This document shows positions 24,761 to 33,164 of a stretch of DNA of 64,000 nucleotides, piece by piece (the first letter of the stretch is position 1; every line of letters starts with the position of its first letter). The notes beneath the pieces were generated by a model. It had not been told where the DNA came from. It was given only the letters and a program-made list of their open reading frames with translations, and ran no database searches. The DNA is from JAKFDI01 sp044508835 (GTDB taxonomy: Bacteria > Pseudomonadota > Gammaproteobacteria > Burkholderiales > Burkholderiaceae_C). Both the position numbers and the translations under genes were made by a program. The DNA lies in assembly GCA_044508835.1 (NCBI GenBank), contig JBIQHD010000009.1:62001-126000 (forward strand), given 5' to 3'.

Positions 24761-25767
24761 CAGCGCACTCCTTCGGCAGGCGGCAGGTGCGCGGCGAGCC
24801 AGCCCATCACCTGCTCGGGCAAGTTGAGCACATGGCCGGGGAAGCGCCCCGCCGGGAAGCCCACGTGGCCGCCATGGGCCGGCTGCCACAGCGTGACCTG
24901 CGTGCCGACCTGGTGCGGCGCGGGCAGCGAGCCGGCCGGGACGAACGGATCGTTGCGCGCGTTGAGCACCAGCGCCGGCACGCGGATGTCGGCCAGCCGC
25001 GGCTTGGCCGAGCCGCGCGACCAGTAGTCGTCGGTGTCGCGAAAGCCGTGCAGCGGCGCGGTGAAGACGTTGTCGAATTCGTAGAGGTCGCGCGCGGCCA
25101 GCAGCGCATCGCGGTCGAAGAGGCCGGGATGCTGCGCCAGCTTGGCGAGCGCCTTCGGCTTCATGGTGCGCAGGAACATGCGGGTGTAGACGAGGCGGTT
25201 GAAGCCGCGGCCGATGGCGGCCCCGCCGGCGGCCAGGTCGATGGGCGAGGACACCGCGGCCACCGCGCTCGCGATGCGGGGCGCCGTGCCGCCGGCCTCC
25301 TCGGCCCAGCGCAGCATCGCATTGCCGCCGAGCGACACGCCCACCACCAGCAGCGGGCCGCGATGCGCGGCGCGAAAGCGCTCCAGCACCCAGCCCACCT
25401 CCTCGAAGTCGCCCGAGTGGTAGGCGCGCGGCGCGAGGTTCAGCTCGCCCGAGCAGCCGCGGAAATGCGGCACGGCGAAACGCCAGCCGCGGCGCTGCGC
25501 GAGGTGGGCGAAGGCCTGGGCGTAGTGGCTGGACGACGAGCCTTCGAGGCCGTGGAACAGCACGAGCAGCGGCACCTGCGGCGCGAGCGCGTCGCGCAGC
25601 CAGTCCACGTCGATGAAGTCGCCGTCGGGCGTGGCCCAGCGCTCGCGGTCGAAATCGGGCGGCACGCCCTCGAAGCGGCGCGACCACAGCGCCGGCCAGA
25701 TGGTCTGCAGGTTGCCGCCCAGGGCGCCGGCACCGAGGAGCCAGCGTGGTGAGCGATAGCCATTCAT
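24760..25767 (-). CDS. YheT-family alpha/beta hydrolase
   Basis: A 335-residue alpha/beta hydrolase. LLVLFHGLEGSSSSHY carries the oxyanion-hole region, PHFRGCSGELN is the family-specific loop, VGVSLGGNAMLRW holds the nucleophile Ser in G-x-S-x-G, RNDPFVP holds the acidic residue, and HGGHVGF contains the catalytic His. YheT members are predicted esterases of unknown substrate. The ATG at MNGYRSP was chosen because AAGGA lies about ten bases upstream. Confidence 0.9.
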   Translation of the reverse strand: MNGYRSPRWLLGAGALGGNLQTIWPALWSRRFEGVPPDFDRERWATPDGDFIDVDWLRDALAPQVPLLVLFHGLEGSSSSHYAQAFAHLAQRRGWRFAVPHFRGCSGELNLAPRAYHSGDFEEVGWVLERFRAAHRGPLLVVGVSLGGNAMLRWAEEAGGTAPRIASAVAAVSSPIDLAAGGAAIGRGFNRLVYTRMFLRTMKPKALAKLAQHPGLFDRDALLAARDLYEFDNVFTAPLHGFRDTDDYWSRGSAKPRLADIRVPALVLNARNDPFVPAGSLPAPHQVGTQVTLWQPAHGGHVGFPAGRFPGHVLNLPEQVMGWLAAHLPPAEGVR

Positions 25768-25825
25768 CTCAGCGGTCCTTCTTCGATCCACCCGTGACGC
25801 ATGAAACGGGGTTCAAGCAAACGCC

Positions 25826-25975
25826 GCGGATCCGGCTTTGCCGGGCCGCCGGCGTTGCCCCCTTGAGGGGGCTGAGCCCAGGCACGAAAGGTCCAGTGGA
25901 CCTTTCGTGCCTGGCGAAGGGCCGGGCCACTGGCCCGGCGCGGCCTGCGAGGCGCGCGAAGCGCGTAGGGGGTGG
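25826..25975. repeat. composite intergenic palindromic element
   Basis: This gap holds a CCCCCTTGAGGGGG hairpin (25860-25873), an 18-bp-arm palindrome with one central base (25878-25914, arms starting CCAGGCACGAAAGG) and a 9-bp-arm palindrome GCCGGGCCA-C-TGGCCCGGC (25921-25939). It ends with a CGCGAAGCGCG repeat just before the stop of the next minus-strand gene. Similar C-run/G-run elements are frequent in Comamonadaceae intergenic DNA. Confidence 0.75.
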
Positions 25976-26419
25976 TCAATGAAGTGTTGCGCTGGCCTCC
26001 ACCAGCTCCTGCACCTCGCCGGGCGTGCCGGGGCTGGCGTGGTGCGCGACGAGGCGCCAGCCCTGCGCCGTCTTCACGTACACGTTGGTGCTGACCACCC
26101 ACGCCGTCTGCACGCCTTCCGACGTGCTGACGTGGATGCGCTCGAGCACGCTGTGCACGGCGCTCGTGAGGCCGGCGACGCGGCGCACCTGCTCGGGCAC
26201 CGCGGGGATCGGGCCGATGGCGAACATGGCCTTGAAGCTCGCGCGGATGGCCGCCGCGCCCATCACGCGCGGCCCGCCGGGGTGCACGCAGGCGATCTCG
26301 TCGTCGTCGGACCATACCGCCATCAGCCGCTCGAGGTCGCCGCGCTGCAGCGCCTCGTAGAACTGCTGCTCGGTGTCGTCGGGCGAGGCGAAGGGCGCGA
26401 GCGCCGGGGGGCGGGACAT
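25976..26419 (-). CDS. SnoaL/NTF2-like small protein
   Basis: A 147-residue cone-shaped alpha+beta (NTF2-like) protein: TEQQFYEALQRGDLERLMAVWSDDDEIACVHPGG is the usual opening and GWRLVAHHASP the typical last strand. Such proteins are called nuclear transport factor 2 family or DUF4440, and no enzymatic activity can be assigned. AAGGAG lies six bases before the ATG used here, and a GTG one codon upstream is less likely. It is followed on the same strand by a repeat-rich gap and the hydrolase gene. Confidence 0.85.
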   Translation of the reverse strand: MSRPPALAPFASPDDTEQQFYEALQRGDLERLMAVWSDDDEIACVHPGGPRVMGAAAIRASFKAMFAIGPIPAVPEQVRRVAGLTSAVHSVLERIHVSTSEGVQTAWVVSTNVYVKTAQGWRLVAHHASPGTPGEVQELVEASATLH

Positions 26420-26455
26420 CACGGGCTCCTTGCGTCGGCGGCCGTCAGGCGGGAC

Positions 26456-27340
26456 TCACTTGAACACCACCGTCTTGTGGCCGTTCATCAGCACGCGGTG
26501 CTCCACGTGCCAGCGCACGGCGCGCGCGAGCACCACGCATTCCACGTCGCGCCCGACGGCGGTGAAGTCCTCGGGGCCGTGCGCATGGTCCACGCGCTCG
26601 ACGTCCTGCTCGATGATCGGGCCTTCGTCGAGGTCGGCGGTCACGTAGTGGGCGGTCGCGCCGATCAGCTTCACGCCGCGCGCATGCGCCTGGTAGTAGG
26701 GCTTCGCGCCCTTGAAGCTGGGCAGGAAGCTGTGGTGGATGTTGATCGCCCGGCCCTTGAGGAAGGCGCAGAACTCGGGGCTCAGGATCTGCATGTAGCG
26801 CGCGAGCACCACCAGGTCGACCTCGTGCGCGTCGACCAGCGCCTCGACCTGGCGCTCCTGCGCGCGCTTGGCCTCGGCGCCGGAGCCGGCGGCCAGCGGG
26901 AAGTGGTGGAAGGGGATGCGGTAGCTCGCCGCGAGCTCGCCGAAATCGGGATGGTTGGAGACGATAGCCGCCACGTCGGCCTCGAGCTGCCCCGACTGCG
27001 TGCGGAACAGCAGGTCGTTCAGGCAGTGGCCGTGCTTGCTCACCATCAGCAGCAAGCGCGGGCGGCGGGCGAGCGAATGGAACTTCGCCTCCATGCCGAA
27101 ACGCTCGCGCACGTGGGTGAAGAGCTGGTCCAGCGTGCCCGGCGCCGAGAGGTGCTCCGGCGCCTCGAAATGCACCCGCATGAAGAAGAGCCCGGTGCCG
27201 TCCTCGGCGAGCACGTCGCCGAACTGCTGCGAGTCGACGATGTTGCAGCCCGCCTGGTAGAGCAGGCCCGAGACGGCGTAGACGACGCCCTTGGCGTCGC
27301 GGCAGGACAGGGTGAGGACGAATTCTCGAGCGGTGGCCAT
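26456..27340 (-). CDS. purU: formyltetrahydrofolate deformylase
   Basis: A 294-residue protein with an N-terminal ACT regulatory domain (FVLTLSCRDAKGVVYAVSGLL, residues 8-85) and a C-terminal formyl-transferase fold. The catalytic Asn-His-Asp set is in INIHHSFLPSFKG and ATAHYVTADLDEGPII. It hydrolyses 10-formyl-THF to formate and THF, supplying formate for purine synthesis. A TACAAT hexamer (27363-27368 on the minus strand) 22 bases before the ATG is a good -10 candidate. An upstream TTG four codons earlier is unlikely. Confidence 0.95.
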   Translation of the reverse strand: MATAREFVLTLSCRDAKGVVYAVSGLLYQAGCNIVDSQQFGDVLAEDGTGLFFMRVHFEAPEHLSAPGTLDQLFTHVRERFGMEAKFHSLARRPRLLLMVSKHGHCLNDLLFRTQSGQLEADVAAIVSNHPDFGELAASYRIPFHHFPLAAGSGAEAKRAQERQVEALVDAHEVDLVVLARYMQILSPEFCAFLKGRAINIHHSFLPSFKGAKPYYQAHARGVKLIGATAHYVTADLDEGPIIEQDVERVDHAHGPEDFTAVGRDVECVVLARAVRWHVEHRVLMNGHKTVVFK

Positions 27341-27372
27341 GAGGGTGCGCAAAGTTCGCTCGATTGTACGAA

Positions 27373-27395
27373 CGCCCCCTCGTCCGACGGGGGCG
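27373..27395 (-). terminator. 7-bp GC hairpin between waaF and purU
   Basis: Arms CGCCCCC/GGGGGCG lie about 13 bases past the waaF stop on the minus strand and just before the purU -10 candidate. There is no clear U-tract after it, so it may be a weak or rho-assisted terminator. Confidence 0.4.
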
Positions 27396-27407
27396 GCGAG
27401 CGGGCGT

Positions 27408-28409
27408 TCAGGCGGCCCGGCCGGCCTCGTCGAGCTGCCGCTGCACGCGCTCGGGCGCGATCTGCGCGAGGCAGGCCGTGTCGCCGAAGCGGCACACGCG
27501 GTCGAAGCACGGGATGCAGCCGCGCGCGAGCTCGCCCTTCAGCCAGACGACCCGCGCGCGCGGGTTCAGCGGCGGCGTGTGCTCGGGGCTGGTGGAGCCG
27601 AACACCGCGACCTGCGGGCGGCCGAAGGCGGCGGCCACGTGCATCAGGCCCGAGTCGTTGCTGACCACGCCGTGCGACGCGGCGATCAGCGCCATGGCCT
27701 GTTCGAGCGTCGTCCGGCCGGCCATCACGCGGCAGGCGCCGGGCGCGAGCGCCGCGATCTGCCCGCACAGCGCGGCCTCCTTGCCCGAGCCGAGCAGCAG
27801 CACCGGCCGGCCGTCGGCGGCGTGCAGGCGCTTTGCCAGCTCGCCGTAGTGCGCGGGCGGCCAGCACTTGGCCGGGCCGTATTCGGCGCCCGGCGCGAAC
27901 ACGGCGTAGCCGCCGGGGCGCACACCGGCGGCCGCGCAGGCGGCCTGCACCGCGTCGCCGGGCAGTTGCAGTACCGGGCGCTCTTCGCCAGCATCGCCCC
28001 CGGCCAGCGCGCTGTAGAAGGCCACCATCGGCGGCCGTCCCGGCACGTTGGCGAGCCGCTCGTTGAGCAGCACGAAGCGCCCCTCGCCGTGGTAGCCCAC
28101 GCGCCGCGGGATGCCGGCGAAGAAGGGCAGCAGCGCCGACTTGATGGAATTGGGCAGCACGTAGGCGGCGTCGAAGCGGCCGCGCAACGCGGCGCCGAGC
28201 GCGCGCCGCCCGGCCCAGTCGAGCCGGCCGTGCGCGAAGGGCAGCTCGATCACCTCGGCCACCTGCGGCATCGCGCGGTACACCGGCGCGACCCAGGGCA
28301 ACGCGCCCACCGCCAGCGCCTCGCCGCGGGCCGCGAGGCGGCGCAGCAGCGGCTCGCTCATCACCGCGTCGCCGATCCACTGCGGCGCGATGACGAGGCT
28401 GCGGCTCAT
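27408..28409 (-). CDS. waaF: ADP-heptose:LPS heptosyltransferase II
   Basis: A 333-residue family 9 glycosyltransferase that adds the second heptose to the LPS inner core. MSRSLVIAPQWIGDAVMSEPLL is the WaaF opening, APGAEYGPAKCWPPAHYGEL is the central signature (W-P family motif), and VSNDSGLMHVAAAFGRPQVAVFGST binds the ADP-heptose. The final Cys-rich CIPCFDRVCRFGDTACL is usual for beta-proteobacterial WaaF. It starts one base after the stop of the small zinc-finger gene, so it is co-transcribed with ilvE and that gene. Confidence 0.93.
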   Translation of the reverse strand: MSRSLVIAPQWIGDAVMSEPLLRRLAARGEALAVGALPWVAPVYRAMPQVAEVIELPFAHGRLDWAGRRALGAALRGRFDAAYVLPNSIKSALLPFFAGIPRRVGYHGEGRFVLLNERLANVPGRPPMVAFYSALAGGDAGEERPVLQLPGDAVQAACAAAGVRPGGYAVFAPGAEYGPAKCWPPAHYGELAKRLHAADGRPVLLLGSGKEAALCGQIAALAPGACRVMAGRTTLEQAMALIAASHGVVSNDSGLMHVAAAFGRPQVAVFGSTSPEHTPPLNPRARVVWLKGELARGCIPCFDRVCRFGDTACLAQIAPERVQRQLDEAGRAA

Positions 28410-28410
28410 C

Positions 28411-28617
28411 TCAATGGCCGGCGTGGATCTTCTCGCCGGCCTTGAGGCGGTACAGCGTGCTGCAGTACGGGCACTTCGCCTCGCCCGTGGTGACGACGTC
28501 GAGGAACACGCGCGGATGGTTGCTCCAGCGCGGCATCTTCGGATTCGGGCAGTACACCACGCCCGGGCCCTGCAGGTCGGCGGCGCCGACCTCGACGGTG
28601 GCTTTGGCTTCGTCCAT
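28411..28617 (-). CDS. zf-CHCC zinc-finger protein
   Basis: A 68-residue protein with a Cys-x(n)-His-x(n)-CPYC pattern: VYCPNP, NHPRVFLDV and CPYCSTLYRL. This is the zf-CHCC family related to the NDUFS6 subunit of complex I, common as a small gene between ilvE and waaF in Burkholderiales. Its role in bacteria is unclear; zinc binding is the safe prediction. It follows ilvE by five bases. Confidence 0.88.
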   Translation of the reverse strand: MDEAKATVEVGAADLQGPGVVYCPNPKMPRWSNHPRVFLDVVTTGEAKCPYCSTLYRLKAGEKIHAGH

Positions 28618-28622
28618 CGTGC

Positions 28623-29546
28623 TCAGACCTTGGTGAGCCATTCGCCGTACTTGGCGTTGCGGCCGTTGACGATGTCGAAGAAGGCGTTCTGGATCTTCTC
28701 GGTGACCGGGCCGCGCGAGCCCTGGCCGATCTCGATGCGGTCGAGCTCGCGGATGGGCGTGACTTCGGCGGCGGTGCCGGTGAAGAAGGCCTCGTCGGCG
28801 ATGTAGACCTCGTCGCGCGTGATGCGCTTTTCCACCAGCTTCAGGCCCAGGTCCTGGCAGATGGCGAAGATGGTGTTGCGCGTGATGCCGTTCAGCGCGC
28901 CGGCCGACAGGTCGGGCGTGTAGAGCACGCCGTTCTTCACGATGAAGATGTTCTCGCCCGCGCCCTCGCTCACGAAGCCGGCCGCGTCGAGCAGCAGCGC
29001 CTCGTCGTAGCCGTCGTCGGTGGCCTCCATGTTGGCGAGGATGGAGTTGCTGTAGTTCGACACCGCCTTGGCCTGCGTCATCGTGATGTTGACGTGGTGG
29101 CGGGTGTAGCTGCTGGTCTTCACGCGGATGCCGCGCTTCAGGCCCTCTTCGCCCAGGTAGGCGCCCCAGGACCAGCCGGCGACCATCAGGTGGATCCTGT
29201 TGCCCTTGGGGCTGACGCCGAGCTTCTCGGAGCCGATCCACACCAGCGGTCGCAGGTAGCAGCTTTCAAGCTTGTTGGCGCGCACCACCTCGAGCTGGGC
29301 CTGCATCACCTCGTCGAAGCCGAAGGGGATCTTCATGCGCAGGATCTTGGCGCTGTTGAACAGCCGCTCGGTGTGCTCGCGCAGGCGGAAGATGGCCGTG
29401 CCGTTGACCGTGTTGTAGGCGCGCACTCCCTCGAACGCGCCGCAGCCGTAGTGCAGCGTGTGGGTGAGCACGTGGATGCGGGCGTCGCGCCACTCGACGA
29501 GTTCGCCGTCCATCCAGATCTTGCCGTCGCGGTCTTCCATGGACAT
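28623..29546 (-). CDS. ilvE: branched-chain amino acid aminotransferase
   Basis: A 307-residue class IV PLP aminotransferase for the last step of Leu, Ile and Val synthesis. LHYGCGAFEGVRAY is the family signature, the region NITMTQAKAVSNYSNS holds the PLP lysine context, and EGAGENIFIV and FFTGTAAEVTPI are the phosphate- and substrate-binding loops. AGAGGA sits five bases before the first ATG, which favours that start over the ATG two codons later. It heads a small operon with the zinc-finger gene and waaF. Confidence 0.95.
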   Translation of the reverse strand: MSMEDRDGKIWMDGELVEWRDARIHVLTHTLHYGCGAFEGVRAYNTVNGTAIFRLREHTERLFNSAKILRMKIPFGFDEVMQAQLEVVRANKLESCYLRPLVWIGSEKLGVSPKGNRIHLMVAGWSWGAYLGEEGLKRGIRVKTSSYTRHHVNITMTQAKAVSNYSNSILANMEATDDGYDEALLLDAAGFVSEGAGENIFIVKNGVLYTPDLSAGALNGITRNTIFAICQDLGLKLVEKRITRDEVYIADEAFFTGTAAEVTPIRELDRIEIGQGSRGPVTEKIQNAFFDIVNGRNAKYGEWLTKV

Positions 29547-29637
29547 CTCGGTCCTCTTCAGCAGTCGTTGGGAAGGGGCGATTCTAAGGTTCGGGCCCCC
29601 GTCCGGCGCCCCGCCGCGCGCGGCGCGCGGGCGTGCT

Positions 29638-30042
29638 TCACGCCGGCGGCGAAGCGGCTTCGCCGGGCGCCGCCTCGTGGCGGCTGAAGCTCCAGCGGTC
29701 GAGCCGGGCGCCGGCCATCACCAGCGTGACGGTGACGTCGGCGTCGCTCCAGGCCCAGGTCTCGGGCGCCTCGGCCACGTGCCGGCCGAGGCTTCCCGCC
29801 ATCGAGACGATCTGCATCATCGTCATGCCGCGCCTGAGCCGGGCGTTGAACGTCACGGCGTCGTCCACGCGGCCCACCGGCCGCTCGGCGGCGCGGCGCA
29901 TCGCGCGCATCGCGCTGCTGAACTGCAGCAGCAGCCAGAACACCACCACCGTGGCGGCCAGCGCCACGCCGGGCCATCCATAACTCATCCAGCCTGCCGC
30001 GAAGGCGGCGGCCACCAGCATCCATCCGACGGTTCCATTCAT
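29638..30042 (-). CDS. hypothetical membrane protein
   Basis: A 134-residue protein with a hydrophobic N-terminal half, either one long or two short membrane segments within residues 5-42. The rest is a soluble C-terminal domain containing RLRRGMTMMQIVSMAGSLG and an aspartate-rich ADVTVTLVMAGARLDRW strand. I do not recognise a family. The start is the first ATG of the membrane segment. It is separate from ilvE by about 90 bases and divergent from the beta-helix lipoprotein gene. Confidence 0.65.
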   Translation of the reverse strand: MNGTVGWMLVAAAFAAGWMSYGWPGVALAATVVVFWLLLQFSSAMRAMRRAAERPVGRVDDAVTFNARLRRGMTMMQIVSMAGSLGRHVAEAPETWAWSDADVTVTLVMAGARLDRWSFSRHEAAPGEAASPPA

Positions 30043-30196
30043 CGGCGCGATGGTAGCGGCGGCTTCCCGCCGCCCCGCCGCGGCCGGCGCGGCGAACAGC
30101 CGGTGACAAGACCACACAGATCCGCCACAGACGGCCGCGGGATCGGCCGATAGGGTGCGCGGCTTCCCCCACGACACGACCGCAGGAAGCCTCCGC

Positions 30197-31330
30197 ATGC
30201 GCCGCCACCTCCTCCCTCGCCCGGCATCGTTCGCCCTCGGCGCCTGCATCGCCGTCCTCGCCGCCGCATGCGGGGGTGGCGGCGATGCGGGCGACCCGGC
30301 CGCCGGGGAGGCGGAATCGCCGCCCGCCGCCGCGGACGGCACGCCGGCGGGCCCCTGCGCCGTGCCGCCCGCGGCCCAGGCGGCCGACACCTCGCGCCCG
30401 GACCGCGTCGTCGGCAACGGCAGCGCGGCGAGCTGCACCGCCGACGCCGTGGCCGATGCCGTCGCGCAGGGCGGCGTCATCACCTTCGACTGCGGCGCCG
30501 CGCCGGTCACCATCACTATGACGCGCACCGCCAAGGTCTTCAACGACAAGCCCGACGTGGTGCTCGACGGCGGCGGCAAGGTCACGCTCAGCGGCGGCGG
30601 GGTGCGCCGCATCCTCTACCAGAACACCTGCGACCCGGCGCAGGTGTGGACCAGCGCGCGCTGCGACCTGCAGGAGACGCCGCGCCTCACGGTGCAGCAC
30701 CTCACGCTGGCCGATGGCGATTCGAGCGGCCAGCGCTACGGCCGCGACGACGTCGACGGCGGCGGCGCGATCTACGTGCGCGGCGGGCGGCTGAAGATCG
30801 TCGACACCCGCTTCCTGCGCAACCGCTGCGAGGCGGCGGGGCCGGACCTGGGCGGCGCGGCGGTGCGCGCCGTCGGCATGCCGGGCAGCGTGCCGGTGTA
30901 CGTGGTGGGCAGCCGCTTCGGCGGCTCGGCGGCCGACGGCAACCAGTGCGCCAACGGCGCGGGCCTGAGCGGCCTCGGCGCGTCGTTCACCGTGATCAAC
31001 AGCGTCTTCGGCCACAACCAGGCCACCGGCCGCGGCGCCAACCCGGCGCGCGCCGGCACGCCCGGCGGCGGCAGCGGCGGTGCGATCTACCAGGACGGCA
31101 ACGGCATCCACCTGCGCCTGTGCGGCACGCACCTGCACGACAACCGCGCCAACGAAGGCGGCGGCGCCGTCTTCTTCGTGAGCAACGACCGCAGCGGCAC
31201 GCTGTCCATCACCGATTCGCTGCTGGAGGCGAACGTGAGCGCCGGCTTCGAGACGGCGGGGCTGCCGGGCATCTTCAGCCTGGCGGCGAGCGGCCAGCCG
31301 GTGGTGGCGAACTCGATCCTGCGGCCCTGA
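30197..31330 (+). CDS. right-handed beta-helix (pectate-lyase-like) secreted lipoprotein
   Basis: A 377-residue protein with a signal peptide ending in LAAAC-GGGG, a non-standard lipobox but a frequent one in this group, and then a Pro/Ala linker. The body has repeated strands of the type GGAIYVRGGRLKIVDTRFLRNR, FTVINSVFGHNQATG and HLHDNRANEGGGAVFFVS, the pattern of autotransporter-like or pectin-lyase-like beta-helix folds with many Cys pairs. No catalytic lyase residues can be named. AGGA precedes the ATG by eight bases. It may bind or process polysaccharide at the cell surface, which is an inference from fold only. Confidence 0.75.
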   Translation: MRRHLLPRPASFALGACIAVLAAACGGGGDAGDPAAGEAESPPAAADGTPAGPCAVPPAAQAADTSRPDRVVGNGSAASCTADAVADAVAQGGVITFDCGAAPVTITMTRTAKVFNDKPDVVLDGGGKVTLSGGGVRRILYQNTCDPAQVWTSARCDLQETPRLTVQHLTLADGDSSGQRYGRDDVDGGGAIYVRGGRLKIVDTRFLRNRCEAAGPDLGGAAVRAVGMPGSVPVYVVGSRFGGSAADGNQCANGAGLSGLGASFTVINSVFGHNQATGRGANPARAGTPGGGSGGAIYQDGNGIHLRLCGTHLHDNRANEGGGAVFFVSNDRSGTLSITDSLLEANVSAGFETAGLPGIFSLAASGQPVVANSILRP

Positions 31331-31344
31331 GCCCGCCGCCGCGG

Positions 31345-32718
31345 CTACAGGCCGCGCGTCAGCTCGATGGCCTGCTCGATGCGCTCCACCGCATGGATGA
31401 CGAGGCCCTCGATGGGCTTCTTCGGCGCGTTGGCCTTGGGCACCAGCGCCACGCTGAAGCCGAGCTTGGCGGCCTCCTTCAGCCGCTCCTGGCCGCGCGG
31501 CGCGGGGCGCACCTCGCCGGCCAGGCCCACCTCGCCGAAGGCGAAGAAGCCGCGCGGCAGCGGCCGCCCGCGCAGGCTGCTCTGCACCGCCAGCATCACC
31601 GCCAGGTCGGCCGCCGGCTCGGCGATGCGCACGCCGCCGACCGCGTTGATGAACACGTCCTGGTCGAAGCAGGCGATGCCGGCGTGGCGGTGCAGCACCG
31701 CCAGCATCATCGCCAGGCGGTCGCGGTCCAGGCCCACGGACAGGCGCCGCGGGCTCGGCCCGCCCGAATCGACCAGCGCCTGGATCTCCACCAGCATCGG
31801 CCGCGTGCCCTCCAGCGTGACCAGCACGCAGGAGCCCGGCACCGGCTCGCCGTGCGTGGACAGGAAGATCGCGCTCGGGTTGGCCACGCCCTTGAGCCCG
31901 CGCTCGGTCATCGCGAACACGCCGATCTCGTTGACCGCGCCGAAGCGGTTCTTGATCGCCCGCACCAGGCGGAAGCTCGAGTGCGTGTCGCCCTCGAAGT
32001 ACAGCACCGTGTCGACGATGTGCTCCAGCACGCGCGGGCCGGCGAGCGCGCCCTCCTTCGTCACGTGGCCGACGAGCACGATGGTCGTGCCCGTGCTCTT
32101 GGCGATGCGCGTGAGGTGGGCCGCGCATTCGCGCACCTGCGCCACCGAGCCGGGGGCGGAGCTGAGCTGCTCGCTGTAGACCGTCTGGATGGAGTCGACC
32201 ACGCACACCGCCGGCTGCTCGGCCTCCAGCGTGGCGGCGATCTTCTCGAGCTGGATCTCGGCCAGCACGCGCACGCGGCTGCCGTCCAGCCCGAGGCGGC
32301 GCGAGCGCATCGCCACCTGCGCGCCGCTCTCCTCGCCGGTGACGTACAGCGCCTTCATCTGCCGCGACAGCGCGTCCAGCGCCTGCAGCAGCAGCGTGCT
32401 CTTGCCGATGCCCGGGTCGCCGCCGATCAGCACCACGCCGCCCTCGACGATGCCGCCGCCGAGCACGCGGTCGAGCTCGTCGATGCCGGTGGGCTGGCGC
32501 GCCACGTCGGCCGCCTCGATCTCCGACAGCGTGGCCACCGGCTGGCTGGCGTTGAGCCCGCGCGTGAGCGACTGCATGCGGTTCTTCGCCGGCGCGGCGG
32601 ATTCGGCCACCGCCTCGACCAGCGTGTTCCAGGCGTCGCACTGCGGGCACTTGCCCAGCCAGCGCGGGCTGGTGCCGCCGCATTCGCTGCAGAGGTAGTG
32701 CGTCTTGGCTTTGCTCAT
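31345..32718 (-). CDS. radA: DNA repair protein RadA
   Basis: A 457-residue RecA-like branch-migration helicase. The N-terminal zinc finger CSECGG...CPQC is followed by Walker A GGDPGIGKST, the RadA-specific KNRFGAVNEIG motif and a C-terminal Lon-protease-like domain (from about residue 275, with VGGVRIAEPAADLAV). It acts in homologous recombination and stalled-fork rescue. The ATG at MSKAKTHYLC gives the standard length. Its stop is 14 bases from the convergent lipoprotein gene. Confidence 0.96.
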   Translation of the reverse strand: MSKAKTHYLCSECGGTSPRWLGKCPQCDAWNTLVEAVAESAAPAKNRMQSLTRGLNASQPVATLSEIEAADVARQPTGIDELDRVLGGGIVEGGVVLIGGDPGIGKSTLLLQALDALSRQMKALYVTGEESGAQVAMRSRRLGLDGSRVRVLAEIQLEKIAATLEAEQPAVCVVDSIQTVYSEQLSSAPGSVAQVRECAAHLTRIAKSTGTTIVLVGHVTKEGALAGPRVLEHIVDTVLYFEGDTHSSFRLVRAIKNRFGAVNEIGVFAMTERGLKGVANPSAIFLSTHGEPVPGSCVLVTLEGTRPMLVEIQALVDSGGPSPRRLSVGLDRDRLAMMLAVLHRHAGIACFDQDVFINAVGGVRIAEPAADLAVMLAVQSSLRGRPLPRGFFAFGEVGLAGEVRPAPRGQERLKEAAKLGFSVALVPKANAPKKPIEGLVIHAVERIEQAIELTRGL

Positions 32719-32752
32719 GGGGGCTGGCACTGTAGCGGCGCGCCGCGGGCGG

Positions 32753-33160
32753 TCAATCCTGGACCTTGCCGCGCAGCGCCTTCACCTGCGACCGCTGCGT
32801 CTTTCCTTCGAGCCGCCGCTGCCTGGAGGCCAGCGTCGGCCGCGTCGCCTTGCGCACCCGCGGCGGGCGGGCGACGCCCTGCACGAGCGCGTTGAGCCGC
32901 GCCATCGCGTCCTGCCGGTTCTTGTCCTGGCTGCGAAAGCGCTGCGCCTTGAGCACCACCACGCCCTCGTCGGTGATGCGCGTGTCCTTCAGCGCCAGCA
33001 GCCGCGCCTTCACGTCCGCCGGCAGCGACGAGGCATGGACGTCGAAGCGCAGGTGCACCGCGCTCGACACCTTGTTGACGTTCTGCCCGCCGGCGCCCTG
33101 CGCGCGGATGGCGCTGACCTCGACCTCGTCCTCGCGCACCTCCAGCAGATCGGCAGGCAT
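32753..33160 (-). CDS. arfB: ArfB/YaeJ ribosome-rescue peptidyl-tRNA hydrolase
   Basis: A 135-residue class-I release-factor-like protein. The catalytic GGQ is in RAQGAGGQNVNKVSSAV (about residues 24-26 for GGQ), and a lysine/arginine-rich C-terminal tail (RQRRLEGKTQRSQVKALRGK) inserts into the empty mRNA channel of stalled ribosomes. Both parts are intact. It starts only a few bases after the alanine racemase stop. Confidence 0.94.
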   Translation of the reverse strand: MPADLLEVREDEVEVSAIRAQGAGGQNVNKVSSAVHLRFDVHASSLPADVKARLLALKDTRITDEGVVVLKAQRFRSQDKNRQDAMARLNALVQGVARPPRVRKATRPTLASRQRRLEGKTQRSQVKALRGKVQD

Positions 33161-33164
33161 CGGC

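Noticed and set aside
29558..32683. Minus-strand open frame of over 1000 codons across radA and the beta-helix gene
   Set aside because: It is out of frame with RadA, and the beta-helix lipoprotein on the other strand has a signal peptide and ribosome binding site.
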